Shown: one piece after another, positions 28,323 to 39,150 of the stretch | Numbering within the stretch: the first letter of the stretch is position 1 | Layout of the letters: each line of letters begins with the position of its first letter | DNA from: an uncultured Alphaproteobacteria bacterium | Lineage (GTDB): Bacteria; Pseudomonadota; Alphaproteobacteria; Micavibrionales; UBA1664 | NCBI GenBank assembly: GCA_943789475.1 | Contig: CALSUG010000003.1 | Span: 186,001-250,000 of the forward strand | Length of the DNA stretch: 64,000 bases | Reading direction: 5' to 3' | The notes under the pieces: generated by a model | Told to the model about the DNA's origin: nothing | The model's database searches: none | Seen by the model: the letters and a program-made list of their open reading frames with translations, nothing else | Made by a program: the position numbers and the translations under genes

Positions 28323-29132
28323 ATGAAATCATTTGTGTTCATTATTATTGCTTTTTTTGCCATGACATCAATCGCTATGGCTCAAGACTCTCAAACACTA
28401 TCTGAACTCATCGAAGAAACAACGAACACCGATCCTGTTAAAGATTTGGCAGAAACATTAAACAATCCTGAAATTCGTATGGAGGCCTTGCGTGAGGCAG
28501 CAATTTCATACGGGGCTCGTGGTGGTCTTGCAAAACGTACCGAAGAAATTCGCTCATCGCTTGAAAAGAAAAGAAATACTCTTGAACGTATTTACGATTT
28601 CAAACGTCTTCTTATTCCTGCTCCATCAGGATTATTGATGGAACCTCCAATTATTTCCGAAGGTGACAATGCCACATTGATTGAAACTGGGGGACAATCC
28701 GCTGCTGTAGCTGACAAAATTTTTAACATCAATCGTAACGCACGTATCGTTTCTACACCGCGCACATGGCGTGCATACCTAGAACGTGAATGGGGTACGG
28801 TAGCCCAACCACCTGAGGTTTTAAAACCACGAACGAACGCCGAAAAAAAAGAATGGGTAAAATACCTGACAAATGGTTGGAAAGAAGGAACAGCACAAGC
28901 CAATGAAATTTTTCAAGCTGATCTTAACAAACTTGTGGCCGACTACACCGGTATGATCCGTTATCGTAAATTATTGGCACAAGGTGTCGTATCCGCACCA
29001 TACGCATTACAAGTTGATCGTGGTGTAACCGGTGGTGGCGATGAAATGCGTGTCGGTGATCGAGCTGTTCAAATTACAGGCCCATCAGTTTTAAGAACGG
29101 AGGCCTATGAATGGCAACCCGTCAGCCGATAA
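28323..29132 (+). CDS. dotC: DotC-like lipoprotein/periplasmic component of the type IVB system
   Basis: 269 aa. A signal peptide is clear (MKSFVFIIIAFFAMTSIAMA, cleavage near residue 20), but I see no lipobox cysteine, which differs from Legionella DotC, a lipoprotein. The body carries the recognisable DotC segments REAAISYGARGGLAKRTEEI, YDFKRLLIPAPSGLLMEPPI, RTWRAYLEREWG and PLRTNAEK-like WVKYLTNGWKEGTAQA. DotC pairs with DotD at the outer membrane. It is sandwiched between dotD (2 bp) and dotB (22-bp overlap). Confidence 0.85.
   Translation: MKSFVFIIIAFFAMTSIAMAQDSQTLSELIEETTNTDPVKDLAETLNNPEIRMEALREAAISYGARGGLAKRTEEIRSSLEKKRNTLERIYDFKRLLIPAPSGLLMEPPIISEGDNATLIETGGQSAAVADKIFNINRNARIVSTPRTWRAYLEREWGTVAQPPEVLKPRTNAEKKEWVKYLTNGWKEGTAQANEIFQADLNKLVADYTGMIRYRKLLAQGVVSAPYALQVDRGVTGGGDEMRVGDRAVQITGPSVLRTEAYEWQPVSR
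29099..29103 (+). promoter_or_regulatory. Ribosome binding site of dotB inside dotC
   Basis: GGAGG at 29099-29103 lies 7 bp before the dotB ATG at 29111, within the last codons of dotC. It decides the dotB start. An out-of-frame ATG at 29107 is too close to be used well. Confidence 0.6.
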
Positions 29133-30271
29133 GCCTTCTAAAAGGGGAAAACAACGCGGCTGAAACATGGCCGGATGAACCTGTTCGCTTTCTTGAAGAA
29201 CATGTAGATCCATTTCTTTTATGGTGTATTGAAAAAGGATCATCCGATGTTACAATTCAATCAGATCGCCCTGTTTATAACGAAATTTCGGGAAAATTGT
29301 ATCCTGGTACATATCGTCCGTTAGATTCCGCCGAAATGGCATCATTTTTAAATCGTATTTACGGACCTGAGGCCTTAGCAAAACTAGCCTCTGCAGATGA
29401 TTTAGATCTATCATACGAAATTCGCCCTGACCGTTACGAACGTCATCGGTTTCGTGTAAACATTACCGCCGTCTTATCAAAAGGTCGTGATGCTGCGCAA
29501 ATCACAATGCGTGTTTTACCCTCCGAACCGCCTACATTCTCTCAATTGGGTATAGAAGAAGAAATAATAAAAAATTGGGCACCACGTCAAGGAATGATCG
29601 TGGTCACGGGCCCAACAGGATCTGGTAAAACAACCCTTTTGGCCGCAGGTATTCGTCACTTGCTAGAGGGAAAACACGGATGCGGCAAGGTTTTGTCTTA
29701 CGAGGCACCGATTGAATACACATATGATGCAGTGACTGGTCCACATTCCGTTATTGCTCAAACCGAAATACCACGTCACTTGCCTGACTTTTCACGTGGT
29801 GTACGAAACGCCCTGCGTCGCAAACCAGAAATTATTATGGTTGGTGAATCACGTGACCGTGAAACAATATCTGCCTCTATCGAAGCAGGTCAAACAGGAC
29901 ACACCGTTTATACCACAACACATACAACAGGTGTTGCCGCGACAATTCGTCGTATGATTTCAACATTTGATCCGGATGAACGATCTGAACGTGCCTATGC
30001 ATTAATGGAAACATTGCGCATGGTGATTACACAAGCACTAGTCCCTAAAATTGGTGGTGGACGTTTAGGTGTTCGTGAATGGATGGTTTTTGATGATCGT
30101 GTTCGTGAAAAATTATTGGATATGGATTTTAACCAATGGTCACCAGAAATCCAGCGTATGATTGATCAATATGGTCAAACCATGGAAAAATCTGCTACCC
30201 AAGCATTTGAAAACGGGCTAATTGAACGCAGACCTTACCTCATGCTTACACAAGCTGGCGGCGCAGGGTAA
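29111..30271 (+). CDS. dotB: DotB-like secretion ATPase (type IVB system)
   Basis: 386 aa, close to Legionella DotB (377 aa). A PilT/VirB11-family hexameric ATPase. The Walker A motif GPTGSGKT is at residues 167-174, with Walker B-like PEIIMVGESRDRETI and the His box GQTGHTVYTTTHTTG. N-terminal sequence SSDVTIQSDRPVYNEISGKL fits the PilT-like N-domain, and RMISTFDPDERSERAYALMETLRMVITQALVPK follows in blocks typical of DotB. It energises substrate export at the inner membrane. It overlaps dotC by 22 bp. Confidence 0.88.
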   Translation: MATRQPISLLKGENNAAETWPDEPVRFLEEHVDPFLLWCIEKGSSDVTIQSDRPVYNEISGKLYPGTYRPLDSAEMASFLNRIYGPEALAKLASADDLDLSYEIRPDRYERHRFRVNITAVLSKGRDAAQITMRVLPSEPPTFSQLGIEEEIIKNWAPRQGMIVVTGPTGSGKTTLLAAGIRHLLEGKHGCGKVLSYEAPIEYTYDAVTGPHSVIAQTEIPRHLPDFSRGVRNALRRKPEIIMVGESRDRETISASIEAGQTGHTVYTTTHTTGVAATIRRMISTFDPDERSERAYALMETLRMVITQALVPKIGGGRLGVREWMVFDDRVREKLLDMDFNQWSPEIQRMIDQYGQTMEKSATQAFENGLIERRPYLMLTQAGGAG

Positions 30272-30289
30272 TAAACACGTAACATAGTC

Positions 30290-31447
30290 ATGTTCATTCT
30301 AGATAAATTTCCAACTGCACATGAATTTTATACCACTTATTGGGGGCGTAAACCATTTCTTGTTCGCGGGTATATAGAGCCATCATCATTCGACAATTTT
30401 GCCGATGGTGATATTTTGGCTGGGTTATCATTAGAAGATGAAGTCAAATCACGACTGGTCAAAACCGCATCAGAAAGTCAAAAGTGGTCTTGCGATCACG
30501 GCCCATTCAAAGAAGATACCTACACATCACTAGGTGAAAAAAATTGGAGTCTTCTTGTTCAAAACGTTGACCAATACCATCCAGACACGGCAAAATTACT
30601 TCAATCATTCGACTTTTCTCCTAAATGGTTAATGGATGACATTATGGTCAGTTATTCCACCGTTGGGGGAAGCGTTGGCCCGCATATAGACAGCTATCAT
30701 GTGTTTTTAGTTCAAGGCATCGGCAAACGCACATGGACAGTCGGACAAGAACCTATTCATGACGAAGAATGCATAGCCGGACTTGATCTTAAGGTTTTAA
30801 AAGAAGGTGTTGTTGGCAAAACCGTTGATGTCAACACAGGTGATGTCATATATATTCCACCGCATTTTGGACATGAAGGCGTTACATTAGAGGAAGCGAT
30901 GACATTTTCCGTTGGCTTCTTAGGACCTAAAATGTCTGAATTATTCGTTGAATACGGATATCATCTAGAGCAACTAGAAAAGAAAAATCAACGTTATTCT
31001 GGCCAAGGGTTAACCCCTAACGATTCACGATTTATGATTAGTGATAATGCACAAAACACGATCCGTGATATGTTTACAAACTCACTAAAAACAAATGATT
31101 TTGCGACATGGATGGCGGAATATTTTTCTGCTCCAACCCACGATGACGATAGTGACATATATGAATCTTTAATTGAAAAAGGTGATTTACTACAAGCATT
31201 ACAAGACGGTGAAGTTCTCCACAGACCAGATCATATTAAATTAACTATTACATCATCTACAGATGGTCATATGAACATGGCATATCATGGCGCACGTGTA
31301 CCAACATCCCCTATCCATACTTCATTGATTTCTTGGTTAAATAACCATGACACAATATCGTTATCTGATATAAACGAATGGGGAAATGTTGATGATTATA
31401 TCGATGTAATACAGCATCTATACAATCATCATATCTTGTCTTTTTAA
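30290..31447 (+). CDS. roxA: RoxA-like JmjC/cupin ribosomal protein hydroxylase
   Basis: 385 aa, like E. coli YcfD/RoxA (373 aa), a 2-oxoglutarate/Fe(II) oxygenase that hydroxylates an arginine of ribosomal protein L16. The metal ligands fit H132 and D134 in GGSVGPHIDSYHVFLVQG and a His in IYIPPHFGHEGVT (about 192-195). KRTWTVGQ and MTFSVGFLGPK are also family features. It follows dotB by 18 bp and may share its transcript, although the function is unrelated. Substrate assignment is by homology only. Confidence 0.85.
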   Translation: MFILDKFPTAHEFYTTYWGRKPFLVRGYIEPSSFDNFADGDILAGLSLEDEVKSRLVKTASESQKWSCDHGPFKEDTYTSLGEKNWSLLVQNVDQYHPDTAKLLQSFDFSPKWLMDDIMVSYSTVGGSVGPHIDSYHVFLVQGIGKRTWTVGQEPIHDEECIAGLDLKVLKEGVVGKTVDVNTGDVIYIPPHFGHEGVTLEEAMTFSVGFLGPKMSELFVEYGYHLEQLEKKNQRYSGQGLTPNDSRFMISDNAQNTIRDMFTNSLKTNDFATWMAEYFSAPTHDDDSDIYESLIEKGDLLQALQDGEVLHRPDHIKLTITSSTDGHMNMAYHGARVPTSPIHTSLISWLNNHDTISLSDINEWGNVDDYIDVIQHLYNHHILSF

Positions 31448-31464
31448 CAGATATAATAGAGTTT

Positions 31465-31983
31465 CTATCTCAAACTTTGTAAGTATTTAACCATTGCGGC
31501 GCGATCTGCGGCCTTTTTCATACCTGCGTAATTCATCTTTGTACCAGGCATGTATTTCTTAGGTTTCCACAAGAATTGGTTTAATGAATCAACATCCCAT
31601 TTACCGCCTTTGGCAATCAAAGCATCCGAGTATGAAAATCCTGCCTTTTTACCTTTACCCGCATTATAAACACCGAAAAGATTAGGTCCGATTTTGTTGG
31701 CCCCACCTTTATCAAAACTATGACACGCAGCACAAGCCTTTGATAATTTTTGACCTTTGGCCAAATCTGCCCCTGCAATCAAATCGGCAATAGGATCAGC
31801 AATCGCCGCCTTTTTCGGTGCGCCACCTGTTGCGACCTCCGCAACTTCAATAGGAAACGCATCTTCTTCTAATTCTTCGCTATGCACCAATTTATCAGCA
31901 AAAAAACCTGCCAGCATGATTGTAATTCCCGCAACCAAGACCGCGGCAAAGATTTTATTATTTTCTAAGTTTGATGAAGACAT
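31465..31983 (-). CDS. Membrane-anchored class I cytochrome c (CycM/c552-like)
   Basis: 172 aa. An N-terminal membrane anchor (IFAAVLVAGITIMLAGFFA, residues about 11-29) is followed by a linker and a cytochrome c domain. Haem attachment is KACAACHSFDKGG, and the axial Met is in YMPGTKMNYAG. INDEL positions and KKAADRAAMVKYLQSL at the end fit the CycM family that carries electrons to terminal oxidases in alphaproteobacteria. Convergent with roxA (17 bp between stops). Divergent from pheA by 46 bp. Confidence 0.92.
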   Translation of the reverse strand: MSSSNLENNKIFAAVLVAGITIMLAGFFADKLVHSEELEEDAFPIEVAEVATGGAPKKAAIADPIADLIAGADLAKGQKLSKACAACHSFDKGGANKIGPNLFGVYNAGKGKKAGFSYSDALIAKGGKWDVDSLNQFLWKPKKYMPGTKMNYAGMKKAADRAAMVKYLQSLR

Positions 31984-32029
31984 TATTTTTTACTTTTTGT
32001 TTGTTATTCAATTCGTATATCTTATCAAA

Positions 32030-32857
32030 ATGAAGATATCTTTCCAAGGGGCAAAAGGTGCCTATTCTGATTTAGCCTGCCGTCAACTCTATCCTACGGC
32101 GGAGACACTCCCCTGCCTTACCTTCGATGATGCTTTTGATGCCGTTAAAACCGATAAAACAGACCTTGCGGTCATTCCCATCGATAATACATTGGCAGGA
32201 CGTGTAGCGGATGTTCATCACCTTCTCCCCATTAGCGGCCTACATATCGTCGGCGAACATTTCTTACCGATACATCATTGTTTAATGGGCGTTAATGGAA
32301 CAACATTAGACACCTTAACCCATGTACATAGTCACGTTCACGCCCTTCCCCAATGCCGAAAATTTATTCGTGATAATGGTTTAAAATCAATAATTCATGC
32401 CGATACAGCCGGCGCGGCCGAGGAAATCGCACGTTTGGGAAATATAACCCAAGGCGCAATTGCATCATCATTGGCCGCCGATATTTATGATCTTCAAATC
32501 CTAGCCGAGGGTATTCAAGATGATAATAGCAACAAAACACGATTTATTGTCCTCTCACGTACAAACATCGACATCGACATTGATCAAGATGTTATGACGT
32601 CTTTCATATTCGAGGTAAAAAATATTCCCGCTGCACTGTACAAAGCCATGGGTGGTTTCGCTACAAACGGCATTAATATGATGAAATTAGAATCATATGT
32701 TGATGAAAAATTTAATGCAGCACGATTTTATTGTGAAGTCGCAGGGCATAAAAATTCTCCTGCGTTTGAACGCGCGATAGAAGAATTATCTCACTTTGCA
32801 AAAGAAATTAAAATTTTAGGAACCTACGAAATTAGTCCATTACGTCAAAAATTTTAA
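32030..32857 (+). CDS. pheA: Prephenate dehydratase
   Basis: 275 aa from the ATG at 32030 (MKISFQGAKGAYSD); the longer open frame upstream overlaps the cytochrome gene and lacks similarity. It converts prephenate to phenylpyruvate in phenylalanine synthesis. The dehydratase motifs are FQGAKGAYSDLA, VIPIDNTLAGRV and the catalytic NKTRFIVLS. A C-terminal ACT domain follows (FIFEVKNIPAALYKAMGGFA), which normally senses phenylalanine. No chorismate mutase domain is fused. It overlaps the convergent 110-aa gene by 18 bp. Confidence 0.94.
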   Translation: MKISFQGAKGAYSDLACRQLYPTAETLPCLTFDDAFDAVKTDKTDLAVIPIDNTLAGRVADVHHLLPISGLHIVGEHFLPIHHCLMGVNGTTLDTLTHVHSHVHALPQCRKFIRDNGLKSIIHADTAGAAEEIARLGNITQGAIASSLAADIYDLQILAEGIQDDNSNKTRFIVLSRTNIDIDIDQDVMTSFIFEVKNIPAALYKAMGGFATNGINMMKLESYVDEKFNAARFYCEVAGHKNSPAFERAIEELSHFAKEIKILGTYEISPLRQKF

Positions 32858-33172
32858 CGCTATAAATATTCCAAGACCAATGAAAGAAATAACAATCCAT
32901 AATTTTGATGATTTGCGTGAATAAGATCTAATTTTACTCACGGTACGTTCATTTGTGTCGAGGCATGTTTTAAATTCTTGTATTTCAATATGATCAAAAT
33001 ACGGTTGTGCCGATAGCGTTTTTGCGTGTGTTTCCGCAATATCACGTGTTTTTGCAATTGAATGCAAATCCCATTTTGGCGTACGCCTCGAACCCTTTGG
33101 CAGGCGTTCTATCGTATAGATACCGTATGATATCTCGATATTTTTTGCATTTTTGTGCAACGCCATTTCCAT
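32840..33172 (-). CDS. Hypothetical protein with C-terminal membrane anchor
   Basis: 110 aa. A basic soluble part of about 85 residues (YGIYTIERLPKGSRRTPKWD) is followed by a single C-terminal membrane helix (LWIVISFIGLGIFIALKFL), a tail-anchored layout. No known domain recognised. A start at the second Met (33166) is also possible. It is convergent with pheA and divergent from ftsK; a 150-bp gap before ftsK probably holds both promoters. Confidence 0.55.
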   Translation of the reverse strand: MEMALHKNAKNIEISYGIYTIERLPKGSRRTPKWDLHSIAKTRDIAETHAKTLSAQPYFDHIEIQEFKTCLDTNERTVSKIRSYSRKSSKLWIVISFIGLGIFIALKFLT

Positions 33173-33325
33173 TATTTTGTTTTAACCTTTTAATTTCAAC
33201 ATGGTTTTCGACCCTTAGATCGATTTTAAATATCAACATATTAATAATTCGTTAATGGTTGGCAGATTCACATGGTATTGCTAGAATCGTTATAGAAAAT
33301 CACTAATTTTAAGAACAAAACAATC

Positions 33326-35728
<2,403 letters not shown>

Positions 35729-35760
35729 GAATAACCTTTTTCCCTCGTTTTTGCGCCTTC

Positions 35761-35786
35761 ACATTGCCTTCATTCAATGGCAATGT
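35761..35786 (+). other. Hairpin just upstream of lolA start
   Basis: A perfect 8-bp inverted repeat pairs 35761-35768 (ACATTGCC) with 35779-35786 (GGCAATGT), ending 6 bp before the lolA ATG at 35793. It has no T-tract, so it is not a typical terminator. It could limit access to the lolA start or end ftsK mRNA processing. Confidence 0.35.
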
Positions 35787-35792
35787 GTCTTC

Positions 35793-36388
35793 ATGAAAAA
35801 TCTATTTATATTTGCATTAACGTTGTTTATCGGCGCATCGTTCGCCAATGCGACTACACAACATGACGCTTATTTAAAGCAAGTCAAAACATGGTTATCA
35901 AACCTTAATAGCGCCAAGACACGTTTTGAACAAATTGATTATCAAGGGCAATCATGCGTGGAACGTTTTATATCAATCGTCCAGGGCGCCTAAGATTTGA
36001 ATATGACACCCCTATAAAGGATTATATTGTTGCCGATGGATACCTCATACATTTTTATGATGGGACAAGCGGACAAGTAAATTCAGGCCCTATCGGGTCA
36101 ACTCTTGCAGATTTTATTCTTCGTGATGGTGCTGGATTTGATGATAAAGTCAAAATTGAGTCTATTCGTGAACGTAATGATATGGTGAACATAACAATAT
36201 CTCAAAAAGATCAACCAGGAATGGGAGAGCTTGTTCTTAATTTTTCAAAACAACCTTTCGAATTAAAGGGATGGCGCATTATTGATGTTCAAGGATTAAC
36301 GACTGATGTTATCTTATCAAATCTTGATCGTGGCACGCAATTAGACCCATCATTATTTGTAATGAAGAATAGAAATTTGAATAAATAA
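35793..36388 (+). pseudogene. lolA: Outer-membrane lipoprotein carrier LolA, one apparent frameshift
   Basis: About 198 aa when joined. A signal peptide is visible (MKNLFIFALTLFIGASFANA). The first frame runs to FEQIDYQGQ near 35952, and the second continues with MRGTFYINRPGRLRFEYDTP, the LolA core. LolA carries lipoproteins through the periplasm to LolB. The switch needs one inserted base near 35950-35954. The ftsK-lolA order is common in alphaproteobacteria, which supports the call. As with ftsK, sequencing error is at least as likely as gene loss. Confidence 0.75.
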
Positions 36389-36389
36389 T

Positions 36390-36422
36390 CCTATATTTTA
36401 CGATCAGACCACAAGATATAGG
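36390..36422. terminator. Possible shared hairpin between convergent lolA and Hpt gene
   Basis: A 7-bp inverted repeat pairs 36390-36396 (CCTATAT) with 36416-36422 (ATATAGG), in the 46-bp gap between two convergent stops. The stem is AT-rich and no long T-tract follows on either strand, so termination is uncertain. Confidence 0.3.
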
Positions 36423-36434
36423 CACTTACTTTTC

Positions 36435-37256
36435 TTAAATTTCTTTCATATTGTCCTGCAAATATTTTTTGACATTTTCGTATTCTTTCATAATTTTATC
36501 CATTATTATGAGTTTTTCTTTTTCTGAGGGATACCCCATATCTTGCGCTATTCCGCACAAATTTGTAACGATGTTGCGCCAATCATTCCTGCACCACCTT
36601 TAATTTTGTGTGCTGCCTCGATCCATAATTTACTATCATCTATTACACAATTTTTTTGCAAAACATCTAAACTTTCTTCTGTTTGTGTAAAAAATATATT
36701 GATAAATCCAACCTCCTCTTCTGGTGTATCTGCGTAGAACGATCAACTTTTTGATTAAGAGTATTCGCAATTTCAATATACTGTTTCTGTAAACAATATG
36801 GGTGGAGAGTACTTTCACTGGCTAGTTTTAAGGCTTTTGAATATCTTTTTAGTGCCGTTAGGAGTACTTGTTTTTATTAATATCTCATGGCGCTTGATTG
36901 CAATCTGGCAAGCTATTTTATCCCAAGTAAGGCGATATCGAACATATGCAGATACTCCATCATTGGAAAGTACCGATATCTTTTGATCCAAAAGGTCTAT
37001 TTTTTTCTTAAGCTCTACATTACAGGTTTCTAAAAGCTCATTTGACAGTCCGCGTAATTTCTCTTCACGCTCAGGATCTAAAAATTTATCAAGTTGATTG
37101 GTCAGAATATTGCCTTGTGTAGCCCCAAAAACAGTAGAAACACCACCCAAAACATAAGCTCCCTGCTGGACCAAAAAGAAACATACCCAAGCCAGTGCCT
37201 GCAAATCCGCCAGCGATTGCCATTCCTCCCTTACTTAAAGAATCCAATGCAATGTT
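36435..37256 (-). pseudogene. Broken membrane/coiled-coil gene region ending in an Hpt domain
   Basis: Read on the minus strand with about four frame changes (near 37160, 36825, 36735 and 36550), the segment gives a Gly-rich membrane stretch (GGMAIAGGFAGTGLG), a helical middle (EREEKLRGLSNELL), and a C-terminal histidine phosphotransfer domain (IEAAHKIKGGAGMIGATSLQ, phospho-His in AAHKIKGG) with a helical end. The 5' end is lost at 37257, where the 112-bp phage-derived repeat begins. It may be one protein or two adjacent ones. Hpt domains relay phosphate in two-component systems. Broken by the element junction and by many indels. Confidence 0.5.
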
Positions 37257-37368
37257 ACCTTATCGGCCAGAGCTATAATCATGGGTGATGTCAAAATAAC
37301 AAAGCCGTTTTCTGATTTCCAATTCACAACATAATGGGGGTCTTCTTTCGCAATAATACGCGCGGCCA
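37257..37368 (+). repeat. 112-bp direct repeat, left copy (fragment of DUF4376-like tail gene)
   Basis: The sequence matches 56361-56472 with about three mismatches over 112 bp in the same orientation. On the minus strand it encodes AARIIAKEDPHYVVNWKSEN..., an internal piece of the phage tail gene at 56231-56764. Here it is detached from that gene: on its left is the broken Hpt/membrane gene and on its right a truncated recombinase. It marks the left junction of the prophage region. Confidence 0.85.
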
Positions 37369-37885
37369 ACTTAAGGTTCATATTTGGTTGCCCATGATGG
37401 TTGTTGAACACTTCAAAGAACACCATATCGGCGATAAGGTTTTATTTGAACGAAGTGAAGATACGTATGAGGGGTATGTTCGAGTTTATGCGAAGGATAT
37501 AAAAAGTAAAGCCAGACGTACTGTCACAGGCAAGCATTATCCAGCGCGGAATTTTACATCATCATCGCTCTATCAAATCTTACGTAATGTCATCTACACA
37601 GGGAAGATTGAGCATAAAGAAATAGAGAAAGTTTACGATGGTCAGCACGATGCAATTATTACGGAAGAGACCTGGCAACAAAGCCAAGCGATATTGAAGA
37701 AAAATCCCAAATATCGCATACGCAAATCTAAAAATGACCGTCCTTACTTACTGAAGGGATTATTACGAGACCCGAAAGGATATTATCTCACACCAACATT
37801 TACGAAGAAGAAAGATAACCAGCGCAGAACGGCGCAGAAACGGGGCTTTAGGGCTTTGGTTAAAAATCGTCTTAAAATGGTTTGA
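37334..37885 (+). pseudogene. Truncated large serine recombinase (C-terminal remnant)
   Basis: The open frame spans 183 codons, but the first 12-20 are read from the 112-bp repeat. From EGYVRVYAKDIKSKARRT on it matches the recombinase DNA-binding domain of large serine integrases (SSSLYQILRNVIYTGKIEHK, then AIITEETWQQSQAIL, then RPYLLKGLLRDPKGYYLTP). The N-terminal catalytic domain with its active serine is missing. It is therefore a relic, probably of an older related phage or element, lying at the junction of the present one. Confidence 0.75.
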
Positions 37886-38038
37886 AAGTAGAAAAATGGC
37901 TGTGGTAGCCGACAGAAAAAAGAATAAATCTCCACTTTTTTATTATGAATTTATTCCAATAAAATCATTTTATATCAATAATTTAATATAGAATTTCGAA
38001 TCGTTTAATCCTTATTTAGGATTCGAATTGATAAATAT

Positions 38039-39085
38039 TTATGCTAATGCGTACCAACTTCCACGACCACTTCCATGCATAACGAGATGCCCTTTTTCAA
38101 CAAGCAATCTAAAATGCTCTTTTAATGTATTACGGCTAATATTTGTCAAAGTCACCATATCACTCATCGTGACGCGTCCGTGATCTCTTGCGTAGTCAAG
38201 AATATCTATTGATAGCTCTGGTAATGCCGATAAAATGATTTTTTCTTTTTCTACTTTTTTAGATAAATTCCGCATTTGTGCAAGTAAGGCCCTTAAAAAG
38301 AAAATGATCCATGGTTGCCAATTTGGTGCATCTGTTCGAATTGTTCCCTGTGTTTGTCTAAGAGCCAGATAATAGCCTTCTTTGCTTTTTTCTATTATGC
38401 TCTCCAGAGAGCTGTATGGCACATAAGCATAACCAGCCTTTAGTAAAAGTAGGGTTGTTAATACGCGACTAAGCCTCCCATTTCCATCTTGGAATGGGTG
38501 AATTTCCAGAAACACTACAGTAAAAATAGCGACAACTAGCAAAGGATGCAGCTGCTTTGTTTCAAGCTCATTATTTGTCCATGTTATGGCCTCTTGCATT
38601 AAACGCGGTGTATCAAACGGTGACGCTGTCTCAAATACGATACCTATTTGATTTCCATCTTCATCAAATGCAGCAACACTATTGGATGATGTTTTATAAT
38701 CCCCTCTATGACGACTATCTTTTTCACTATATTTTAGCAAATCGCGATGGAGCTGTTTAATATGATTTTCACTGAATGTAATATCAGACCATGATTGGAA
38801 AATTAATTCCATGACCTCTGCATACCCAGCAACTTCTTGTTCGTCACGTGTATCAAACGATTTGATTTGTAAATTAGACAGTAATTTCTCAACGTCTTTA
38901 TCAGATAGCTTGCTTCCCTCGATACGCGTTGAAGAGCCAATACTTTCAATAGTTGCCACATGACGCAAAGCATTTAAGCGTTCGGGCGCAAGAGTTCCCA
39001 ACGCGCGCCACGCCCCCTTGAACTCATCAATTTCAGCAATTAAGCCCAGAATTTCAGTAGTGATATTTAGTGTTTCTACTTTCAT
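38039..39085 (-). CDS. Fic family protein with inhibitory motif and winged helix
   Basis: 348 aa from the ATG at 39085; an ATG at 39094 adds three residues. Fic proteins usually transfer AMP to a hydroxyl side chain of a target. The catalytic motif EIHPFQDGNGRLSR is complete (His in the HPF motif about residue 196). The N-terminal STRIEG (about 52-57) fits the class II autoinhibitory (S/T)xxxE(G/N) motif. The C-terminus has a winged helix (RDHGRVTMSDMVTLTNISRNT), so it may regulate its own gene. Five TGGGTGT repeats lie directly upstream. Divergent neighbours are recombinases. Confidence 0.9.
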   Translation of the reverse strand: MKVETLNITTEILGLIAEIDEFKGAWRALGTLAPERLNALRHVATIESIGSSTRIEGSKLSDKDVEKLLSNLQIKSFDTRDEQEVAGYAEVMELIFQSWSDITFSENHIKQLHRDLLKYSEKDSRHRGDYKTSSNSVAAFDEDGNQIGIVFETASPFDTPRLMQEAITWTNNELETKQLHPLLVVAIFTVVFLEIHPFQDGNGRLSRVLTTLLLLKAGYAYVPYSSLESIIEKSKEGYYLALRQTQGTIRTDAPNWQPWIIFFLRALLAQMRNLSKKVEKEKIILSALPELSIDILDYARDHGRVTMSDMVTLTNISRNTLKEHFRLLVEKGHLVMHGSGRGSWYALA

Positions 39086-39150
39086 GACACCCATTTATAC
39101 ACCCAATAACACCCATTTAGCAACTTAAAATACACCCAATAACACCCATT
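39086..39150 (-). promoter_or_regulatory. Tandem TGGGTGT repeats upstream of the fic gene (putative operator)
   Basis: A 20-bp unit (TACACCCAATAACACCCATT on the plus strand) occurs at 39098-39117 and again at 39131-39150. On the fic strand, the core TGGGTGT appears five times between 39150 and the start codon. The regular spacing looks like binding sites for the Fic winged helix or for the adjacent regulator, whose stop is at 39149. Confidence 0.55.

Noticed and set aside
31757..32029. N-terminal extension of pheA
   Set aside because: The extension is the antisense reading of the cytochrome c gene and lacks similarity; the ATG at 32030 starts the family domain.
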